Below, in pieces: positions 48,905 through 52,333 of a stretch of 52,333 bases of DNA. Within the stretch, counting starts at the first letter, position 1. Each line of letters opens with the position of its first letter. Location: contig NZ_AQHN01000085.1 in assembly GCF_000359745.1 (NCBI RefSeq), forward strand, positions 1 through 52,333, read 5' to 3'. Source of the stretch: Rhizobium freirei PRF 81 (GTDB lineage Bacteria > Pseudomonadota > Alphaproteobacteria > Rhizobiales > Rhizobiaceae). The position numbers and the translations under genes are program-made. Under the pieces are notes generated by a model. It did not search any database. It saw only the letters and a list, made by a program, of their open reading frames with translations, and was not told where the DNA came from.

Positions 48905-50440
48905 TTATTCCACGTCGAACTTGACGCCTTGTGCCAAGGGCAAGGTGCGGCCGTAGTTGATGGTGTTGGTCGCCCGGCGCATATAGGCCTTCCAGGCATC
49001 CGACCCGGATTCGCGGCCGCCGCCGGTTTCCTTCTCGCCACCGAAAGCACCGCCGATCTCGGCGCCGGAGGGGCCGAGATTGACATTGGCGATGCCGCAA
49101 TCCGAGCCGCGGGCCGACACGAACAGCTCGGCCTCACGCATGTCGTTGGTGAAGATCGAGGATGACAGGCCCTGCGGCACGGCATTATGCAGCGCCAGCG
49201 CCCTGTCGAAATCGCCGTACTTCATCACGTAAAGGATCGGCGCAAAGGTTTCCTGCTCGACCGGGCCGGTCTGCTCGGGCATTTCGACCAGAGCCGGGCG
49301 AACGTAGAAGGCGTCGGTAGAGCCGTTTTCGACGCGCTCGCCGCCAGTGACCTTGCCACCAGCTGCCTTCGCAGCAGCAAGGACGGACTGCATCCGATCA
49401 AAAGCCTGCTTGTCGATCAGCGGACCGACGAGGGTTCCCGCTTCAAGGGGATTGCCGATCGTGACCGAACCATAGGCCTTCTGCAGGCGCGGTATGAGCT
49501 GGTCGTAGACGCTTTCATGAACGAAGAGGCGGCGCAGCGTCGTGCACCTCTGCCCGGCAGTGCCCATTGCGGAAAAGGCAACGCCCCGCAAAGTGAGATC
49601 GAGATCGGCCGTCGGGCAGACGATGGCGGCATTGTTGCCGCCAAGCTCGAGGATGGCGCGGGCGAAACGGCCGGCCAGCCGCGGGCCGACGGCCCGGCCC
49701 ATGGCCGTCGATCCTGTCGCCGACACCAGCGGCACCTGCGGATGGTCGACTAAAAGCTCGCCGAGATCGCGGCCGCCGATCAAGAGCGTCGAAAGATTGG
49801 CGGGTGCTTCGCCGCCCTCGGCGACGTAGCGCCTCAGCGCCTTTTCGAACAGAGCCTGCACGGCAAGCGCCGTCAGCGGCGTCTTTTCCGACGGCTTCCA
49901 AATGGTGGAATTGCCGCAAACCATGGCAAGCGCTGCGTTCCAGGACCAAACGGCAACGGGGAAATTGAAAGCCGAGATGATGCCGATCGCCCCCAGCGGA
50001 TGCCAGCTTTCCATCATCCGATGTTCCGAGCGCTCGGTGGCGATGGTGAGGCCATAGAGCTGGCGCGAAAGTCCCACAGCGAAATCGCAGATGTCGATCA
50101 TCTCCTGCACTTCGCCGAGGCCTTCGGAGGTAATCTTGCCGACTTCGACGGAAACCAGGCGCCCGAGCGCCGCTTTGCCGGCCCGCAGCTCCTCGCCGAG
50201 CAGGCGTATCAGCTCGCCGCGCTTCGGCGCAGGCACGTTGCGCCAAGAGAGAAACGCCTCGTGCGCCCTCTCGATCGCAGCCTTCGCCTCGGCGGTCGAA
50301 TGCTCCTTGAGCCGGCCGATCTCGGCACCGGTCACCGGCGAGGTGACGGAGAGCGTTCCGCCCGTATAGCGATCGGCCGAAACGCCGAGTTCCGTCAATA
50401 TCGCCTTGGTTTCAGCGGCAAGATCGAGTGTCGCGGTCAT
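48905..50440 (-). CDS. amaB: Aldehyde dehydrogenase, ALDH7/AmaB type (aminoadipate semialdehyde dehydrogenase)
   Basis: A 511-residue NAD-dependent dehydrogenase. The active site has FSAMGTAGQRCTTLRRLFVH with the catalytic Cys, and LELGGNNAAIVCP with the catalytic Glu; the GGNNA variant is the hallmark of the antiquitin/ALDH7 group. Other motifs are SAFNFPVAVWSWNAALAMVC and IGGAFGGEKETGGGRESGSD. ALDH7 oxidises alpha-aminoadipate semialdehyde. It lies 31 bp after the pipecolate oxidase-like gene, as in Pseudomonas amaB-amaA. Confidence 0.9.
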   Translation of the reverse strand: MTATLDLAAETKAILTELGVSADRYTGGTLSVTSPVTGAEIGRLKEHSTAEAKAAIERAHEAFLSWRNVPAPKRGELIRLLGEELRAGKAALGRLVSVEVGKITSEGLGEVQEMIDICDFAVGLSRQLYGLTIATERSEHRMMESWHPLGAIGIISAFNFPVAVWSWNAALAMVCGNSTIWKPSEKTPLTALAVQALFEKALRRYVAEGGEAPANLSTLLIGGRDLGELLVDHPQVPLVSATGSTAMGRAVGPRLAGRFARAILELGGNNAAIVCPTADLDLTLRGVAFSAMGTAGQRCTTLRRLFVHESVYDQLIPRLQKAYGSVTIGNPLEAGTLVGPLIDKQAFDRMQSVLAAAKAAGGKVTGGERVENGSTDAFYVRPALVEMPEQTGPVEQETFAPILYVMKYGDFDRALALHNAVPQGLSSSIFTNDMREAELFVSARGSDCGIANVNLGPSGAEIGGAFGGEKETGGGRESGSDAWKAYMRRATNTINYGRTLPLAQGVKFDVE

Positions 50441-50471
50441 CTCGTTTCCTCCTCCTGGCTCGATTATTCTT

Positions 50472-51755
50472 TTAGACCCTGGCGCCGACGAAATGCGCAG
50501 CCTGAGCGCCGGCCTCGTACCACATTTCCTTAACCGTCCTGAAGCTTGGCTCGATGATATCGGTCACCGGCAGCGGCAGATCGGCTTCCGAGATGTGCCC
50601 GAGGATGTGACCGGCAAGCACCTTGCCGAAAACGGTGCCCGGCGCGATGCCGCGGCCATTATAGCCGGAAAAGCCGACGACATTGGGCGCAAACTTGTGG
50701 AAGCGCGGCAGCGCATTGTCGGTCATGCCGATCTTGCCGTACCACTCGCATTCGAAGGGAATGTCACCGAGCTGCGGGAAAAGCTTCCTCAAGGAGCGGC
50801 GAGCCCAGCTCTTGTGCACGGCAAGGCCAGTATTGCGCAACGCGCCGACGCTGCCGAAAACGAGCCGGCCGGCCTGATCCATGCGGAAGGACGACAGAAC
50901 CTCCTTGGTATCCCAGGCCCCCTCGCGGCCCGGCAGCACCGATTTGCTGAGGTTATCGCCGAGCGGCACGGTGGCAAAATTGAAGTAGGGCAAATGCACC
51001 TGTTCGTTTCGCACCTGCTCCCAGGGGCCGGTGCTGTATGCGTCCGTCGCGACGATGATCCAATTGGCGCTGACCTTGCCGCCGGCGGTGGATACGATCC
51101 ATTTCGTGCCGCTCTTTTCCGTTGCTATCACACGGCTGCCGGTGTGAACGGCGACGCCGGCCTTGACCACGGCATGGGCGAGACCGCGCGCATAGGCGAG
51201 CGGCTGCAGCGTGCCGGCGCGCATGTCGAGCAGGGCGCCGGCATAGGCGGAACTACCGACGCGGCGCTCCGTCTCCCGCGCATCGAGCACCGTCACCGGC
51301 GCACCGCGCTTGCTCCATTGACGAGCGCGCTCCTCGATCTCCTTCAAGCCCTGCGGCCCGACGGCGCAGTGCAGCGTACCGTTGCGCTCGAGTTCGCAGG
51401 CGATGCCATGCTTATCGATCAGCTCCATCACCAGCTTCGGTGCATTGCCGAGAAGCTCGAGGAGCCGCTCGCCATGAACGGCGCCAAGCTCGCCCGGCAG
51501 ATCGTCCGGCATCACCCACATGCCGGCATTGATCAGGCCGACATTGCGCCCCGCCCCGCCAAAGCCGATCTCATTGGCCTCCAGCAACACGACGCTGCTG
51601 CCTGCTTCGGCAAGATGCAGCGCTGACGACAATCCGGTATAACCGCCGCCGACTACGACGACATCGGCAGCAACTTGACCTGAGAGCGGCTTCGTCGCTG
51701 GCGGTTGCGGGGCAGTCTTTTCCCAGAGACCGTGGGAACGGGGATCATTCAGCAT
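50472..51755 (-). CDS. amaA: FAD-dependent amino-acid oxidase, AmaA-like (L-pipecolate oxidase)
   Basis: A 427-residue flavoprotein of the DAO family. The dinucleotide motif is VVVVGGGYTGLSSALHLAEA, followed by VVLLEANEIGFGGAGRNVGL. The C-terminal FAD region has VVGFSGYNGRGIAPGTVFGK. The family holds sarcosine, glycine and D-amino acid oxidases. Operon position with an ALDH7-type dehydrogenase and an Ldh_2 reductase makes L-pipecolate the best substrate guess, as with P. putida AmaA; gamma-glutamylputrescine oxidase is the main alternative. First gene of the operon. Confidence 0.85.
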   Translation of the reverse strand: MLNDPRSHGLWEKTAPQPPATKPLSGQVAADVVVVGGGYTGLSSALHLAEAGSSVVLLEANEIGFGGAGRNVGLINAGMWVMPDDLPGELGAVHGERLLELLGNAPKLVMELIDKHGIACELERNGTLHCAVGPQGLKEIEERARQWSKRGAPVTVLDARETERRVGSSAYAGALLDMRAGTLQPLAYARGLAHAVVKAGVAVHTGSRVIATEKSGTKWIVSTAGGKVSANWIIVATDAYSTGPWEQVRNEQVHLPYFNFATVPLGDNLSKSVLPGREGAWDTKEVLSSFRMDQAGRLVFGSVGALRNTGLAVHKSWARRSLRKLFPQLGDIPFECEWYGKIGMTDNALPRFHKFAPNVVGFSGYNGRGIAPGTVFGKVLAGHILGHISEADLPLPVTDIIEPSFRTVKEMWYEAGAQAAHFVGARV

Positions 51756-51843
51756 GAAATCGGTCCAATCGACAGAGGCAATCGGCGTAATCTAGCGTCA
51801 CGCTTGCCATTGCGAAAGCGGGAAGAACGACATCCGGTGGACA

Positions 51844-51937
51844 GAGCATGATGCCGAAAAGTGTGATCAGTTTTCGGACGACATCAGGCTCCACGTCTTT
51901 GGTTCCAGAGCGGATTCGGATTTCAGGTCGAACAGAC
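51844..51937. repeat. Rhizobial intergenic mosaic palindrome, type B (copy 2, reversed)
   Basis: A diverged, opposite-orientation copy of the element at 2034-2136: AGAGCATGATGCCGAAAAGTG, TTTTCGGACGACATCAGG, then GCGGATTCGGATTTCAGGTC. The arms are less perfect than in copy 1. It lies between the divergent amaA-type and RAM-domain genes. Confidence 0.78.
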
Positions 51938-52045
51938 CAAAAAACATCCGGCTCTGGAGAAAAACTTGCATGGCCACGGGGCTTTCGACCATTATAGAGA
52001 AACGCTGGCCGCCATCGCGGTCGCCGACAGAATCAGGACAATCTC

Positions 52046-52282
52046 ATGAAGCCCATTTTCGTTCAGCTCCAATGTGCCCCCGGCAAGACCTACGAAGTCG
52101 CCGACGCAATCTACCAGACGGAGCTGGTATCGGAACTCTATTCCACCAGCGGCGAATACGACCTGCTGATGAAGGTCTACATCGCCGAAGAGCAGGATAT
52201 CGGCAAGTTCATCAACGACCATATCGCCAATATCCCCGGCATCATCCGCTCGCTGACGACGCTGACCTTCCGAGCGTTCTGA
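52046..52282 (+). CDS. Stand-alone Lrp/AsnC RAM-domain protein
   Basis: A 78-residue protein consisting only of the ligand-binding (RAM) domain of Lrp/AsnC regulators, without DNA-binding helix-turn-helix: MKPIFVQLQCAPGKTYEVAD, YSTSGEYDLLMKVYIAEEQD, FINDHIANIPGIIRSLTTLT. The alpha-beta-beta-alpha-beta fold binds amino acids and forms rings. Such stand-alone domains are widespread in alphaproteobacteria with unclear roles. It is divergent from the pipecolate-type operon, so a link to amino-acid sensing is possible but unproven. Confidence 0.9.
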   Translation: MKPIFVQLQCAPGKTYEVADAIYQTELVSELYSTSGEYDLLMKVYIAEEQDIGKFINDHIANIPGIIRSLTTLTFRAF

Positions 52283-52333
52283 GCGATCCGGACTTAGGGT
52301 TGGCGCATCGCCGTCTAAGGACATTCGAATACA

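Overview
The window looks like the chromosome of a Rhizobium-group alphaproteobacterium (Rhizobium/Agrobacterium family). The evidence is GC-rich codon usage, a long Ala/Glu tail on ribosomal protein L19, a cenR (otpR)-cNMP-binding gene pair, and seven copies of palindromic intergenic mosaic repeats of the RIME type. No phage, CRISPR or plasmid functions are visible. The only mobile element is one intact IS481-family insertion sequence next to a tRNA-Gly gene.

Layout. 0-5.6 kb is housekeeping: the 3' end of trmD, a DUF1801 gene, rplS, a two-gene amino-acid ABC transporter lacking its ATPase, and leuC. 5.6-12.5 kb holds regulator/effector pairs: a DMT exporter with MarR, LysR with a DHA2 MFS pump, a glutathione transferase with LysR, and an aldo/keto reductase. 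13-21 kb is cell-cycle, envelope and nitrogen control: cenR with a cNMP-binding protein, xthA, a LolA-like carrier, ftsK with a CtrA-like site upstream, and glnK-amtB behind a sigma-54 promoter and an NtrC-like site. 21-27.4 kb has tesB, a UbiH-type hydroxylase, AraC/SnoaL, Trm112-like, LON-domain and thioredoxin-TPR genes, and a prolyl-tRNA editing-type deacylase. 27.6-32.2 kb has tRNA-Gly(GCC), the IS481 element, an orphan DUF1007 protein, a PAP2 phosphatase and MipA/OmpV.

32.2-42.4 kb is the most unusual region. Nine genes on the minus strand are packed with overlapping or near-touching ends: HAD phosphatase, class III aminotransferase, arginase-fold protein, SMR-like membrane protein, fatty-acid desaturase, alpha/beta hydrolase with a Cys nucleophile, GNAT/FemAB-like acyltransferase, a second SMR-like protein, and cyclopropane fatty-acid synthase. 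Directly upstream on the same strand lies an OmpR-type two-component system whose sensor has an acidic periplasmic patch. Between the two lie four ATGA/TCAT motifs spaced exactly 11 bp apart, as expected for a response-regulator binding array. I infer a regulated pathway that makes, modifies and flips an amine-containing membrane lipid. I do not recognise a described pathway with this gene set.

42.5-47.8 kb has MocR/GntR with a divergent DMT exporter, a DUF1348-TetR operon behind a nested palindromic operator, and a glycoamylase-domain (GH144-like) enzyme. 47.8-52.3 kb has a three-gene minus-strand operon encoding an L-pipecolate oxidase-like FAD enzyme, an ALDH7-type semialdehyde dehydrogenase and an Ldh_2-family reductase. 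Together these fit the piperideine-2-carboxylate to pipecolate to aminoadipate route of D-lysine degradation. A stand-alone Lrp/AsnC RAM-domain protein follows on the plus strand.
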